Positions 1 to 8,451 of a stretch of 64,000 bases of DNA are shown here, piece by piece. A model generated the notes under the pieces. The model made no database searches, was not told where the DNA came from, and worked only from the letters and a program-made list of their open reading frames with translations. Within the stretch, counting starts at the first letter, position 1. Every line of letters starts with the position of its first letter. The DNA lies in the NCBI RefSeq assembly GCF_030140925.1, contig NZ_JARBWD010000001.1:434001-498000 (forward strand), given 5' to 3'. Made by a program: the position numbers and the translations under genes. The stretch comes from Parerythrobacter aestuarii (lineage in GTDB: Bacteria; Pseudomonadota; Alphaproteobacteria; Sphingomonadales; Sphingomonadaceae).

Positions 1-580
1 TCATCAGCGCTGTCGCGGCAAAGGCCGGGACAGAAGGCTGGCACACCGCCATCATATGCGCACGGCCACCGGTGGCATCGGGGCCGATATGGTCGAGGAA
101 TTCGACGATGTAATCGATGTAGTCGTCGAGATCGAACTGCCCGGCGCTGGTCGGCACCATCCGGGCGTCGGCCCAGTCGGTGATATAGACCACGCAGCTT
201 TCGACCATCCGTTCGACCGTGCCGCGCAGCAGCGTGGCATAGTGCCCGCTCATCGGGGCGACGATCAGCAGCGAAGGGGCGTCTTCGGGCAGGTCGTCGC
301 GGGTGAAACGGAGCAGGTCGCCGAACGGCTTGCTCAGGACGCGGGCTTCGCGGACCACGAAGGGTGCGCCGTCGACTTCGACCATTTCGATTCCGAACTT
401 CGGCTTGCCACGATCCTGCGCGGCATGGGCGAACACGTCGAGCGCACTCGCGGCGATCGGGCCGAGACCGGTGTAAGATATCGGGTTGGCCGGGTTCGCC
501 AGCCACTCGGCCGAAATCGAAGCCAGCGAGCTGGCGCTGTGAAGCCACGAGCGCTGCAGCTCATAAGCATGGTAAAGCAA
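1..580 (-). CDS. phaZ: Intracellular polyhydroxyalkanoate depolymerase, 3' part outside window
   Basis: The frame runs off the left edge, so only the N-terminal ~193 residues are visible. They match the intracellular PHA depolymerase family, which releases hydroxyacids from storage granules: an LYHAYELQRSWL opening, a middle block with LLIVAPMSGHYATLLRGTV, then VYITDWADAR and FDLDDYIDYIVEFLDHIGPD. The alpha/beta-hydrolase core lies further on. No ATG opens this frame. A TTG at 580-578 is preceded by AGGGGA with a 6-nt spacer, and it places the conserved LYHAYEL block at residues 2-8, so I take TTG as the start. The gene is transcribed leftward, away from the ABC exporter at 757. A TGC-N3-GCA dyad lies about 90 bp upstream and may be its operator. 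The family call is firm and the start is good. Confidence 0.85.
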   Translation of the reverse strand, partial: MLYHAYELQRSWLHSASSLASISAEWLANPANPISYTGLGPIAASALDVFAHAAQDRGKPKFGIEMVEVDGAPFVVREARVLSKPFGDLLRFTRDDLPEDAPSLLIVAPMSGHYATLLRGTVERMVESCVVYITDWADARMVPTSAGQFDLDDYIDYIVEFLDHIGPDATGGRAHMMAVCQPSVPAFAATALM

Positions 581-667
581 TGCGTTTCCCCTGCGCGGGA
601 GCTCTCCGGCTCCCCTGATGGGCTCTCCCGGCCCTTGATTGCGCAAGTTGTGAACCCAATTTATGCG

Positions 668-682
668 TTGTGCAATGCACAA
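668..682. promoter_or_regulatory. Inverted repeat TTGTGC-AAT-GCACAA, candidate PhaR-type operator
   Basis: A perfect 6-bp inverted repeat with a 3-nt spacer sits in the 176-bp gap between phaZ and the ABC exporter. A second short palindrome, TTGCGCAA, lies at 639-646, closer to phaZ. PhaR repressors of alphaproteobacteria are known to bind TGC-N3-GCA dyads upstream of PHA genes, and this site has that core. The assignment to phaZ rather than to the exporter is inference. Confidence 0.45.
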
Positions 683-756
683 TTGCGGATTGATGGCCAG
701 AATTGACACGACGTGCTGTGGATTTTGCCGTTGCAACCGACTAGGCGCGAAGGCGA

Positions 757-2592
757 ATGTCCGAGACTGAACCAGCCCCGTCAGTAACGCGCCTGTTCGA
801 AGGCGAACCCGCCGAAGGCGCGCAGCCCAAGCGCCGCTCGCTGGGCCCGCTACGCATGATCTATCGCGAAGCGGCAAAGTACCCGGACAAGGTCGCGCTG
901 GCGTTCCTCGCCCTGGTGATTACCGCAGCAGCGACACTGGCGATTCCCGCCGGATTCAAGCTGATCATCGATAACGGTTTCGGTGGTGGCGGCGACCCGG
1001 CCAATATCGGTCGCTGGTTTCGCTACCTGTTGATGATCGTCGGCGTGCTGGCGATCGGGACGGCGCTGCGGTTCTACTTCGTCAGCTGGATCGGAGAGCG
1101 CGTGGTGGCCGACATAAGGCTCAAGGTGCATGCCAATCTGCTGCGGCAGGAACCGGGCTTCTATGAAGAGAACAGCCCCAAGGAAATCTCCAGCCGCATG
1201 ACCAGCGACACGGCGATTATCGAGCAAGTGGTCGGAACCACGGTCTCGGTAGCGCTGCGTAACACGCTAATGGCGATCGGCGGGACGAGCTACCTGTTCT
1301 GGCTCGCGCCTTCGATGACCATGGGTCTCGCCTTGGTGATCCCGGCGGTGGTCATTCCGATCACGGTGTTCGGTCGGCGGCTGCGCAATGTCTCGCGCAC
1401 CAGCCAGGACCGCGTGGCCGATGTCGGCGCGATGGTGACCGAAGTGCTGTCGGCGATGAAGATCGTCCAGTCGTTCAACCAGGAAGGCCGCGAGACCACC
1501 CGCTTCGGCGAAGCGGTCGAGCGCATTTTCGCTGTCGCCAAGCGGCGCATCCTGATTCGTGCAGCGATGACTTCGGTGATCATCCTGTTGATCTTCGGCT
1601 CCATCACCCTGCTGATGTGGCGCGGTGCCGTGGGCGTCAGCGAAGGAGCGATATCGGGCGGCACAATCGCCGCTTTTGTGATTACCGGCGGCTTGGTTGC
1701 GGGTGCATTCGGCTCACTGACCGAGGTCTATGGCGACCTTCTGCGCGGGGCCGGTGCGGCCAGCCGCTTGAACGAACTGCTGACGGCTGAGCCGCAAATC
1801 GCAGCTCCGGCGCGCAGCCAGTCGCTGCCCACGCCCGCACGCGGCAGCCTGTCGTTCCGCAATATTACCTTTCGCTATCCGACCCGGCCCGATGCCCCTG
1901 CGCTGAAGGACTTTACGCTCGAAGTCGAACCAGGCGAGACGGTCGCCATCGTGGGTCCCTCGGGTGCCGGCAAATCGACCATCTTCCAGCTGGCCGAGCG
2001 ATTCTACGATCCCCAGGCGGGCACCGTCCGGCTCGACGGCATCCCGCTGACCCAGGTCGACCCGGCCGAAGTGCGCTCGCGGATCGCCTTCGTCCCTCAG
2101 GACGGAGTGCTGTTCAGCGCCAATGCCCGGGACAATCTGCGCTACGGCAATTGGGACGCTGACGATGACGCGATCTGGGAGGCCGCCCGCGCCGCCAATG
2201 CGGAGGAATTCCTTCGCGCCTTGCCGGAAGGGCTTGATACCTTCCTCGGCGAAGACGGCACCAGGCTTTCCGGCGGGCAGCAGCAGCGTGTCGCCATTGC
2301 CCGCGCAATCCTGCGCGATGCGCCCATCCTTCTGCTCGACGAAGCTACCAGCGCGTTGGATGCGGAAAGCGAGCGGCTGGTGCAGGATGCGCTCGATCAC
2401 CTGATGCAGGACCGCACGACGCTGGTCATCGCTCACCGCCTGGCAACCGTGCGTGCGGCGAACCGGATCGTGGTGATGGATGGCGGCCAGATCGTCGAGC
2501 AAGGTACCCATGCCCAACTCAGCCAGGCCGGGGGGCTCTATGCCCGTCTGGCGCAGCTGCAATTCGACATGCCGTCCGCAGCGGCGGGTTGA
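757..2592 (+). CDS. ABC exporter, fused transmembrane and ATPase domains (MsbA-like)
   Basis: This 611-residue half-transporter has an N-terminal six-helix exporter domain (about residues 30-335) and a C-terminal ATPase. Walker A GPSGAGKST starts at residue 400, the signature LSGGQQQRVAIARAIL at 504, and Walker B ILLLDE at 524-529 is followed by ATSALD. Two such chains would form one exporter in the inner membrane. The family moves lipids, lipid-linked compounds or drugs, and the sequence does not say which. The ATG has GAAGG five bases upstream. The gene stands alone, 140 bp before a secreted peptidase. It is about the usual MsbA length (near 600), and I see no missing catalytic residue. Confidence 0.9.
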   Translation: MSETEPAPSVTRLFEGEPAEGAQPKRRSLGPLRMIYREAAKYPDKVALAFLALVITAAATLAIPAGFKLIIDNGFGGGGDPANIGRWFRYLLMIVGVLAIGTALRFYFVSWIGERVVADIRLKVHANLLRQEPGFYEENSPKEISSRMTSDTAIIEQVVGTTVSVALRNTLMAIGGTSYLFWLAPSMTMGLALVIPAVVIPITVFGRRLRNVSRTSQDRVADVGAMVTEVLSAMKIVQSFNQEGRETTRFGEAVERIFAVAKRRILIRAAMTSVIILLIFGSITLLMWRGAVGVSEGAISGGTIAAFVITGGLVAGAFGSLTEVYGDLLRGAGAASRLNELLTAEPQIAAPARSQSLPTPARGSLSFRNITFRYPTRPDAPALKDFTLEVEPGETVAIVGPSGAGKSTIFQLAERFYDPQAGTVRLDGIPLTQVDPAEVRSRIAFVPQDGVLFSANARDNLRYGNWDADDDAIWEAARAANAEEFLRALPEGLDTFLGEDGTRLSGGQQQRVAIARAILRDAPILLLDEATSALDAESERLVQDALDHLMQDRTTLVIAHRLATVRAANRIVVMDGGQIVEQGTHAQLSQAGGLYARLAQLQFDMPSAAAG

Positions 2593-2732
2593 TATTCGGC
2601 GATCCTAATCGACAGGACGTATCGATCAGCCGACAAATGACACCACCCGGGGCCGCCAGGCGCTATGTGAGGTTACGGAATTCCGGCAGGTCGCGCCGGA
2701 ATGATGCAATTTTTTCGAGAGGGGGCTCTCCC

Positions 2733-4880
2733 ATGATTCGTTCTGTTCTTGCCACCACTGCGAGCGCGTTTGCGCTTGTCCTCGCCACCCCGGCGCTGGC
2801 CGATGGCCATGGAGCCGATGACAAGGCCGAAGCTGCCGAACCGGCGACTCCAACCATGAGCTTTGGCACCTGGGGTATCGACCCTGAGCTCCTGTCCGAC
2901 GAGATTGCGCCGGGCGAAGACTTCTTTGCCTACGTCAACCAGGAATGGCTCGACGCCAACCCGCTGCCGGCCGAATTCAGCCGCTTCGGCGCGTTCAACC
3001 TTCTGCGCGAAAAATCGACCACCGACGTCAAGGCGCTGGTCGATGAGCTGGTGGCCAAGGATCCCGCAACGCTGACCGCAGACGAGAAGCGCATCGTCGA
3101 CTTCCACAACGCTTTCCTCGACACCGACGCGATCGAAGCGGCAGGCCTCGCCCCGGCACAACCCTATGTCGATGCACTGGCTTCTGCGACCACTCTGGAA
3201 GAGCTCGCGATGCTGTGGGCCAAGCCGGGCTACTCCAGCCCGTTCGGCGGTTTCGTCAATGTCGATGCCAAGCAGCCCGATCGCTATGTCGCCTATCTCG
3301 GCATCGGCGGGCTCGGCCTGCCCGACCGGGACTATTATCTCGACGACAGCGAGAAGGGGCAGGAGATCCAGGCCAAGTACAAGGAATACATGGCGTTGTT
3401 CCTTGAAGCGGCTGGCTACGACGATCCGATGGCAACGGCCGAAGCGGTCTACGCGATGGAAGACCGGATTGCCCGTACTATCAGCTGGGACCGCACCATG
3501 CGGCGCAACCGCGACCTCACCTATAATGCCGTAACCGCTGATGAGCTGAAGGCCATGTCAGGCGATTTCCCGGTCGAGGCGGTGCTCGATGACATCGGTT
3601 TCTCCGCTTCGCCGATCTACGTGGTCTCGATGATGCCGCCGACCGACGAGGAGATCGAAGAGCTGGGCCTGACCGAAGAAGATCTCGACAAGATCGGCAC
3701 CGGCTTGCCGGGCATGATGGAGCTGCTCAACGACACGCCGGTGGCGACGCTGCAGGCATGGTCGATCAAGCAGTTCCTGTCGGATCGTTCGCACCTGCTG
3801 CCGAAGAAGTACGACGTCGCCCAATTCGAGTTCTACGGCAAAACGCTGCAGGGTACGCCTGAGCAGCGCGCACGCTGGAAGCGTGCCATCAGCGCCACTG
3901 AAGGTGCGCTGGGCGAGCTGCTCGGCAAGTCCTATGTCGCGCGCTACTTCCCGCCGGAAAACAAGGCGGCGATGGAAGAGCTGGTCGGCAATTTGCGGCT
4001 CGCGGTCGCCGAATCGATCGGCGAGATCGACTGGATGGGCGACGAGACCAAGACCAAGGCGCTCGAGAAGCTCGCCAGCTTCGATCCCAAGATCGGCTAT
4101 CGCGACAACCTCGAGACCTATCCGGGCCTGGAAGTGACGGCTGACAATCCGCTTGCGAACGAAATCGCCGGGGATGCCTGGGCGCTCAAGGACAATGTCG
4201 CCAAGCTCGGCGGTCCGATCGACCGTACCGAATGGTTCATGCTGCCACAGACGGTCAACGCCTATTACAACCCGACCAAGAACGAGATCGTGTTCCCGGC
4301 GGCAATCCTGCAGCAGCCGTTCTTCGCGCTGACCAACGATCCGGCGGTGAATTATGGTGCCATCGGCGGCGTGATCGGTCACGAGATCGGCCATGGCTTC
4401 GATGACCAGGGTTCGAAATACGATGCCACGGGTGCCCTGGCGAACTGGTGGACCGATGAAGACCGCGCCAATTTCGATGCGCTGGGTGATGCGCTGGTCG
4501 CGCAGTACAACGGCTTCTGCCCGCTCGATGAAGGCGAGACCTGCGTCAACGGTCGCTTCACGCTGGGCGAGAACATCGGCGACCTCGGCGGCCTCAGCCT
4601 CGCTTACCGCGCCTACAAGCTCCACCTGGGTGGCGAGGAAGACAAGGTGATCGACGGGCTGACCGGCGACCAGCGTTTCTTCATGGCCTGGGCGCAGGTG
4701 TGGCGCTCGCAGCAGCGCGAGGAAAACTATCGCCAGCGCCTGCGCACCGACAGCCATAGCCCGGAAGAATACCGTACCAACGGCGTCGTGCGGAACCTCG
4801 ATGAATGGTACGAAGCGTTCGGCATCACGGAAGACGATCCGATGTACATCCCGCCGGAAGAACGCGTGCGTATTTGGTAG
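2733..4880 (+). CDS. M13 family (neprilysin/PepO-type) zinc metallopeptidase, secreted
   Basis: The protein is 715 residues with a cleavable signal peptide (MIRSVLATTASAFALVLA...ALA). The zinc site HEIGH is at residues 550-554, the third ligand lies in GENIGDLGGL, and the substrate-binding NAYYNP motif precedes the zinc site, so all M13 catalytic elements are present. M13 peptidases cut oligopeptides outside the cytoplasm, here in the periplasm or at the surface. The frame stays open 144 bp further upstream, but that extension is Arg-rich and not signal-like, whereas ATG 2733 follows GAGGGGG and gives a clean signal peptide. With the S9 enzyme at 33215 and aminopeptidase P at 31292 it suggests a peptide-scavenging lifestyle. 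Confidence 0.92.
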   Translation: MIRSVLATTASAFALVLATPALADGHGADDKAEAAEPATPTMSFGTWGIDPELLSDEIAPGEDFFAYVNQEWLDANPLPAEFSRFGAFNLLREKSTTDVKALVDELVAKDPATLTADEKRIVDFHNAFLDTDAIEAAGLAPAQPYVDALASATTLEELAMLWAKPGYSSPFGGFVNVDAKQPDRYVAYLGIGGLGLPDRDYYLDDSEKGQEIQAKYKEYMALFLEAAGYDDPMATAEAVYAMEDRIARTISWDRTMRRNRDLTYNAVTADELKAMSGDFPVEAVLDDIGFSASPIYVVSMMPPTDEEIEELGLTEEDLDKIGTGLPGMMELLNDTPVATLQAWSIKQFLSDRSHLLPKKYDVAQFEFYGKTLQGTPEQRARWKRAISATEGALGELLGKSYVARYFPPENKAAMEELVGNLRLAVAESIGEIDWMGDETKTKALEKLASFDPKIGYRDNLETYPGLEVTADNPLANEIAGDAWALKDNVAKLGGPIDRTEWFMLPQTVNAYYNPTKNEIVFPAAILQQPFFALTNDPAVNYGAIGGVIGHEIGHGFDDQGSKYDATGALANWWTDEDRANFDALGDALVAQYNGFCPLDEGETCVNGRFTLGENIGDLGGLSLAYRAYKLHLGGEEDKVIDGLTGDQRFFMAWAQVWRSQQREENYRQRLRTDSHSPEEYRTNGVVRNLDEWYEAFGITEDDPMYIPPEERVRIW

Positions 4881-4941
4881 GACAAGGGATAAGCCCACCC
4901 CGCTGCGACTAACACGCGACTACGTCTCGTGAAGTCTCGCT

Positions 4942-4963
4942 CCCCTCCCGCTTGCGGGAGGGG
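4942..4963. repeat. Perfect palindrome CCCCTCCCGC-TT-GCGGGAGGGG, REP-like hairpin
   Basis: Two 10-base arms are separated by 2 nt, in the gap between the M13 peptidase and uppP. The flanks ATGGGGGTGGG extend the G-rich side. There is no following T tract, so a simple intrinsic terminator is less likely than an interspersed palindromic repeat of the kind common in sphingomonad intergenic DNA. The repeat status rests on memory of such elements, since only one copy is present here. Confidence 0.55.
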
Positions 4964-5029
4964 ATGGGGGTGGGTAATGGCGCGAGCGTCGCCTTGCGCG
5001 ACGCATCTGAAAAGGTCCTCCCGCCTACC

Positions 5030-5887
5030 ATGACTTTCCTACAGCTGCTCATCATCGCGATCGTCCAGGGGATCACGGAATTCCTCCCGATTTCCTCCTC
5101 CGGCCACCTGATCCTGATCCCCAATTTCACTGAGTTTCCCGACCAGGGACCGTTGATCGATGTCGCGGTGCATGTCGGCTCGCTGCTGGCGATCATCGTC
5201 TATTTCTTCAAGGATGTGCTGACCCTCGCGCGCGGCGGTTTTGCCAGCATCGGCATCGGGAGCGACCGTGCGGAAGCACCGGCTGAGCGGAGACTGTTCT
5301 GGTGGATCGTGCTGGGTACGATTCCCGCTGTGGCCTTCGGCCTTGCCATCAAGCTGGGCGCATTCAATTCCATTGCCGAGAGCTGGTTCAACGTCACCAT
5401 CGTCGATGATGATTTGATGAGCTCGATCCGGTTCACCGATCTGATTGCCTCGAACCTGATCTTCTACGGCATCCTGTTGGGGCTGGCCGACTGGCTCGGC
5501 AAGGAACACAAGAAGTTCGAGGACATGAGCTGGCGTGACGGTCTGATCGTCGGCATCGCCCAGGCGCTCGCGATCATTCCGGGCACAAGCCGTTCAGGCG
5601 TGACCATGACCGCGGCCCGGGCACTCGGCTACTCACGCTTCGAATCGGCGCGCTTCTCGTTCCTGCTCTCGATCCCCGCCGTCGCGGGGGCCGGAGTGCT
5701 GATCGTCCCGGAAATCTTCGAAGCGGGTGCCACGCTGGCGCTCGACGCGCTGATCGCGGGCGTGCTGACCTTCATCGCTGCCTTCCTGACCATGGCGTTC
5801 CTGATGAACTTCCTGAAACGCGCGTCGATGATGGTCTTCGTGATCTATCGGATCGCAATGGGGTGTGCGCTACTGGCCTTCTTTTGA
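5030..5887 (+). CDS. uppP: Undecaprenyl-diphosphate phosphatase
   Basis: UppP (BacA) dephosphorylates undecaprenyl diphosphate at the inner membrane to recycle the lipid carrier for peptidoglycan and surface glycans; overexpression gives bacitracin resistance. The 285-residue product carries both family signatures: EFLPISSSGHL at residues 17-27 and GTSRSGVT from about 185. Several hydrophobic helices span the rest. The ATG at 5030 puts the conserved start MTFLQLLIIAIVQGITEF in place. The in-frame extension upstream runs through the palindrome at 4942 and is rejected. The length is typical (260-290). It appears monocistronic. Confidence 0.93.
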   Translation: MTFLQLLIIAIVQGITEFLPISSSGHLILIPNFTEFPDQGPLIDVAVHVGSLLAIIVYFFKDVLTLARGGFASIGIGSDRAEAPAERRLFWWIVLGTIPAVAFGLAIKLGAFNSIAESWFNVTIVDDDLMSSIRFTDLIASNLIFYGILLGLADWLGKEHKKFEDMSWRDGLIVGIAQALAIIPGTSRSGVTMTAARALGYSRFESARFSFLLSIPAVAGAGVLIVPEIFEAGATLALDALIAGVLTFIAAFLTMAFLMNFLKRASMMVFVIYRIAMGCALLAFF

Positions 5888-5985
5888 CCGGGCCTGCGCT
5901 GGCCTGCGCCTCAAGGAACAAATTTCCGTAATTCACGTTCGATAGGGAAATGGACACGCACATCTAACCCCCGACTGTTTCCCCC

Positions 5986-6240
5986 ATGGCTTTGATCGTA
6001 CTACTCACCCTCGGTTCCGCAATCGGCTGGCTCGCTGCGATTCTCCTGCGCCAGGATTCGGTCACGCAGAGCTTCGCCAATATCGCAATCGGTGCGGTGG
6101 GGGCGCTGGCCAGCCATGTTATTGTCGGCGGTGGATTCGCAGCCAGTTCGATCGACCCCGAGGCGCTCCTGCTTGGCGGGATAGGCGCCGGGCTTTTCCT
6201 CGCCGTGGCAACAGTATTTCGTCGCCGCGTCCTTGGCTGA
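5986..6240 (+). CDS. GlsB/YeaQ/YmgE-type small membrane protein
   Basis: The 84-residue product has three hydrophobic segments (about residues 2-20, 30-49 and 60-76) separated by short polar turns, with a basic tail RRRVLG. This layout, rich in Gly and Ala inside the helices, resembles the transglycosylase-associated/GlsB stress-membrane family, whose members are about 80-85 residues and usually have three helices. The biochemical role in that family is unknown. No strong ribosome binding site is visible upstream of the ATG, where the sequence is C-rich. It lies between uppP and the acidic lipoprotein with gaps of about 100 and 75 bp, so it may be its own unit. Confidence 0.65.
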   Translation: MALIVLLTLGSAIGWLAAILLRQDSVTQSFANIAIGAVGALASHVIVGGGFAASSIDPEALLLGGIGAGLFLAVATVFRRRVLG

Positions 6241-6316
6241 CACATTTCGGACATTTTTCGCTTCGCAAGCGGCACCTGCGTTGCTATTGGGGGCGTCCCA
6301 ATCCAACAAGGGGAAG

Positions 6317-6556
6317 ATGGAAATGAAGAAGTTTGCAATCGCATCGGTCGCTGCCCTGGGCCTCGGCCTCGCTGCTTGCGCCGAAACCGCTGAAGAAGCT
6401 CCGGCCGAAGAAACCACCGAAGAAGCTGCTGCTGAAGACGGTGCGATGGCCGAAGAAGGCGCTGCTGAAGAAGCTACCGCTGAAGAAGGCGCTGCTGAAG
6501 GTGAAGAAGCTGCTGCTGAAGAAGCTCCGGCTGAAGAAGAAGCTCCGGCCGAGTAA
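6317..6556 (+). CDS. Small, extremely acidic Glu/Ala-rich lipoprotein, function unknown
   Basis: The 79-residue precursor has a short basic start (MEMKKF), a hydrophobic core and a lipobox ending LAAC, with Cys 21 as the predicted lipidated residue. The mature chain is built almost only from Glu and Ala, with a few Thr, Pro, Gly, Asp and Met, and has no Lys, Arg, His or aromatic residue. Repeated GCTGAAGAA-type codon blocks encode it, so the DNA is itself repetitive. AAGGGG precedes the ATG by a few bases. A well-formed terminator follows 40 bp after the stop. It resembles the tiny acidic lipoproteins seen in marine Sphingomonadales, for which I know no function. Metal or cation buffering in the periplasm would be a guess. 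Confidence 0.75.
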   Translation: MEMKKFAIASVAALGLGLAACAETAEEAPAEETTEEAAAEDGAMAEEGAAEEATAEEGAAEGEEAAAEEAPAEEEAPAE

Positions 6557-6596
6557 TTCGCCCGACAGCTTCGCTTCACACAAGCGAATCAGGAAG

Positions 6597-6628
6597 ACCG
6601 GTGGAGGAGCGATCCTCCGCCGGTTTTT
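6597..6628 (+). terminator. Rho-independent terminator after the acidic lipoprotein
   Basis: A 12-bp stem (ACCGGTGGAGGA with TCCTCCGCCGGT, one G-U pair) has a GCGA loop and is followed by TTTTTC. A second perfect 7-bp hairpin (CGACACC-GAA-GGTGTCG, 6638-6654) lies between it and the stop of phhA, so the pair may also end leftward transcription of phhA. Confidence 0.85.
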
Positions 6629-6679
6629 CGTATGTTTCGACACCGAAGGTGTCGCAAGCGCGACCGCCGGCGCTTGAGG

Positions 6680-7621
6680 CTAAACAGGCTTCGCGCCGCT
6701 GCCGCGCCCACCGCGCAGCATGTATTCCTGCGTGCCGCGATGGATGACGTTGTCGACATCGATGATCGCTGTGTTGGCGTAGGTGAAGCTGGGGCCAAGG
6801 CTCCGATAGAGCCGGTCGAAGTCACGCTCCACGGTCTGGCGGTAGAGGTCCTCGAAGCTCTCGATCACGAAATAGGTCGGCTGCAAGTCGCTGATCACGT
6901 AATCGGTGCGCATGACCCGGTCGACATTGAGCATGATCCGGTTGGGGCTTTCCGCTTCAACGGAGAATACCGCTTCGGTCGGGCCTGACAGGATCCCTGC
7001 GCCATAGGCCCGGATATCGTCGGGCGCCTCTTCGATCAGCCCGAACTCGACTGTATACCAGTAGAGCGCGCCGAGTGCCTTCAAGTGGTTGTAGCGCATC
7101 GCTTTCCACCCGGCCTTGCCATATTCCTGCATGTAGTCGGCAAAAGTCGGGTCGGTCAGCATGGGCACATGGCCGAACACATCGTGGAATACGTCGGGTT
7201 CCTGGATGTAGTCGAAAGTTTCGCGGGTACGGATGAAATTGCCCGCCGGGAAACGGCGGTTGGCCAAGTGCCAGAAGAACACGTGATCGGGGATCAGCAT
7301 CGGCACTGGCACCACGCTCCAGCCGGTGAGCTTGTCCAGCTCCTCCGACATTGCCCCGAAGTCGGGCACGCCGCCCTTGCCCAGGTCGAGTTTCTCGAGG
7401 CCTGCCATGAAAGCCGATGCGGCACGCCCGGGCAGGACATCCATCTGGCGCGCGAAGAGGTCATCCCAGATCGCGTCTTCCTCGCTCGAGTACTGGGTCT
7501 GCGCCGGCTCCAGCCAGTCGTCGCCGACATGCGCCGGTTTCTTGAGCGGCGCAGTGAAGACATCCGCCGGCAAATCGGGCAGGACGCTAAAGTCGTGTTC
7601 GGGTTCAGCCAGAGTCGCCAT
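6680..7621 (-). CDS. phhA: Phenylalanine 4-monooxygenase, iron- and pterin-dependent
   Basis: PhhA hydroxylates phenylalanine to tyrosine using tetrahydropterin and O2. The iron triad is visible: His 146 and His 151 in FHDVFGHVP, and Glu 192 in YWYTVEFGL (numbering from ATG 7621). The 313-residue length and the lack of an N-terminal ACT domain are normal for the bacterial monomeric enzyme. A second possible ATG 36 bp upstream (7657) would add a hydrophobic decapeptide. Neither has a clear ribosome binding site, and I prefer the one beginning MATLAEPEHDF. It diverges from ppk2 with only about 50 bp between starts, so the promoters must share that gap. No pterin dehydratase gene (phhB) is adjacent. 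Confidence 0.93.
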   Translation of the reverse strand: MATLAEPEHDFSVLPDLPADVFTAPLKKPAHVGDDWLEPAQTQYSSEEDAIWDDLFARQMDVLPGRAASAFMAGLEKLDLGKGGVPDFGAMSEELDKLTGWSVVPVPMLIPDHVFFWHLANRRFPAGNFIRTRETFDYIQEPDVFHDVFGHVPMLTDPTFADYMQEYGKAGWKAMRYNHLKALGALYWYTVEFGLIEEAPDDIRAYGAGILSGPTEAVFSVEAESPNRIMLNVDRVMRTDYVISDLQPTYFVIESFEDLYRQTVERDFDRLYRSLGPSFTYANTAIIDVDNVIHRGTQEYMLRGGRGSGAKPV

Positions 7622-7671
7622 AGTTTCAAATGTAACCACAATCGCGCGGATTTTCAATTCGGGAGAGTACC

Positions 7672-8451
7672 TTGGGCAAGTTGAAGAAGAAGGATTACGA
7701 AAATCTTCTCGAACCGCTGGAGGAAGAGCTGGTCGGCATGGCGCGCTGGGCGCGCTCGACGGGCGCGCGGATTTGCGTCTTGTTCGAAGGGCGCGACACG
7801 GCGGGCAAGGGGGGTGCGATCCGGGCGGTCAGCGGGAGACTCAATCCGCGCCAGTGCCGCATCGTGGCGCTATCAAAGCCGAGCGATACCGAGCGGACCC
7901 AGTGGTATTTCCAGCGCTATGTGCAGCACCTTCCTGCAGCCGGGGAGATCGTTTTGTTCGACCGCAGCTGGTACAACCGTGCCGGGGTCGAAAAGGTAAT
8001 GGGGTTCGCCAGCGAACCGCAGGTCGCGAACTTCCTTGAGGAAGCGCCCCGGTTCGAACGCATGCTGGTCGATGACGGAATCCTGCTGTTCAAATACTGG
8101 CTGACGACTGACCAGGCGCAACAGGAAGAACGCTTGCGCGAACGGCTAGAAGATCCGCTGAAGCGCTGGAAGCTCTCGCCGATCGACCTTGCCGCGCGCG
8201 AGAAGTATGATGCCTATACCGAAGCGCGCGAAGCCATGCTCAAGGCGACGCACACTGAGCACGCGCCGTGGACCCTGGTCGATTTCAACGACCAGAAGCA
8301 CGGCCGCTTGACGCTGGTCCGCGACTTGCTCGACCGGCTGCCCGATACGCATGTGGAGCCGGAACCGCTGGATTTCCCCGAGCTGGGGCGTGAGCCGGAA
8401 GAGGAAAGCTATGCAGTGCTGCAACCGCTTGCCGACTATCAGATCTCCTAG
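7672..8451 (+). CDS. ppk2: Polyphosphate kinase 2 family protein
   Basis: PPK2 enzymes transfer phosphate between polyphosphate and nucleotides in the cytoplasm. The 259-residue single-domain form carries Walker A EGRDTAGKGG (from residue 39) and the DRSWYNRAG motif (from residue 96), followed by a lid segment rich in Arg and Glu. This pattern is class I-like, a class that mostly phosphorylates NDPs or NMPs using polyphosphate. The start is TTG at 7672, preceded by GGGAGAG with 4-5 nt spacing; no ATG is available nearby. Its stop codon lies inside a CTAG palindrome that also holds the stop of the convergent hydratase gene, a 4-nt tail overlap. Confidence 0.9.
   Translation: MGKLKKKDYENLLEPLEEELVGMARWARSTGARICVLFEGRDTAGKGGAIRAVSGRLNPRQCRIVALSKPSDTERTQWYFQRYVQHLPAAGEIVLFDRSWYNRAGVEKVMGFASEPQVANFLEEAPRFERMLVDDGILLFKYWLTTDQAQQEERLRERLEDPLKRWKLSPIDLAAREKYDAYTEAREAMLKATHTEHAPWTLVDFNDQKHGRLTLVRDLLDRLPDTHVEPEPLDFPELGREPEEESYAVLQPLADYQIS

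Noticed and set aside
3558..4898. Long open frame antisense to the M13 peptidase
   Set aside because: It lies opposite the zinc motif region of a complete peptidase and shows only composition-driven sequence.
6380..6556. Direct repeats that might suggest a CRISPR or satellite array
   Set aside because: They are codon repeats inside the Glu/Ala-rich lipoprotein; there are no spacers of constant length.
6001..6643. Ser/Phe/Ala-rich reading frames opposite the acidic lipoprotein
   Set aside because: They are the complement of the GAA/GCT repeats and start or end in neighbouring genes.
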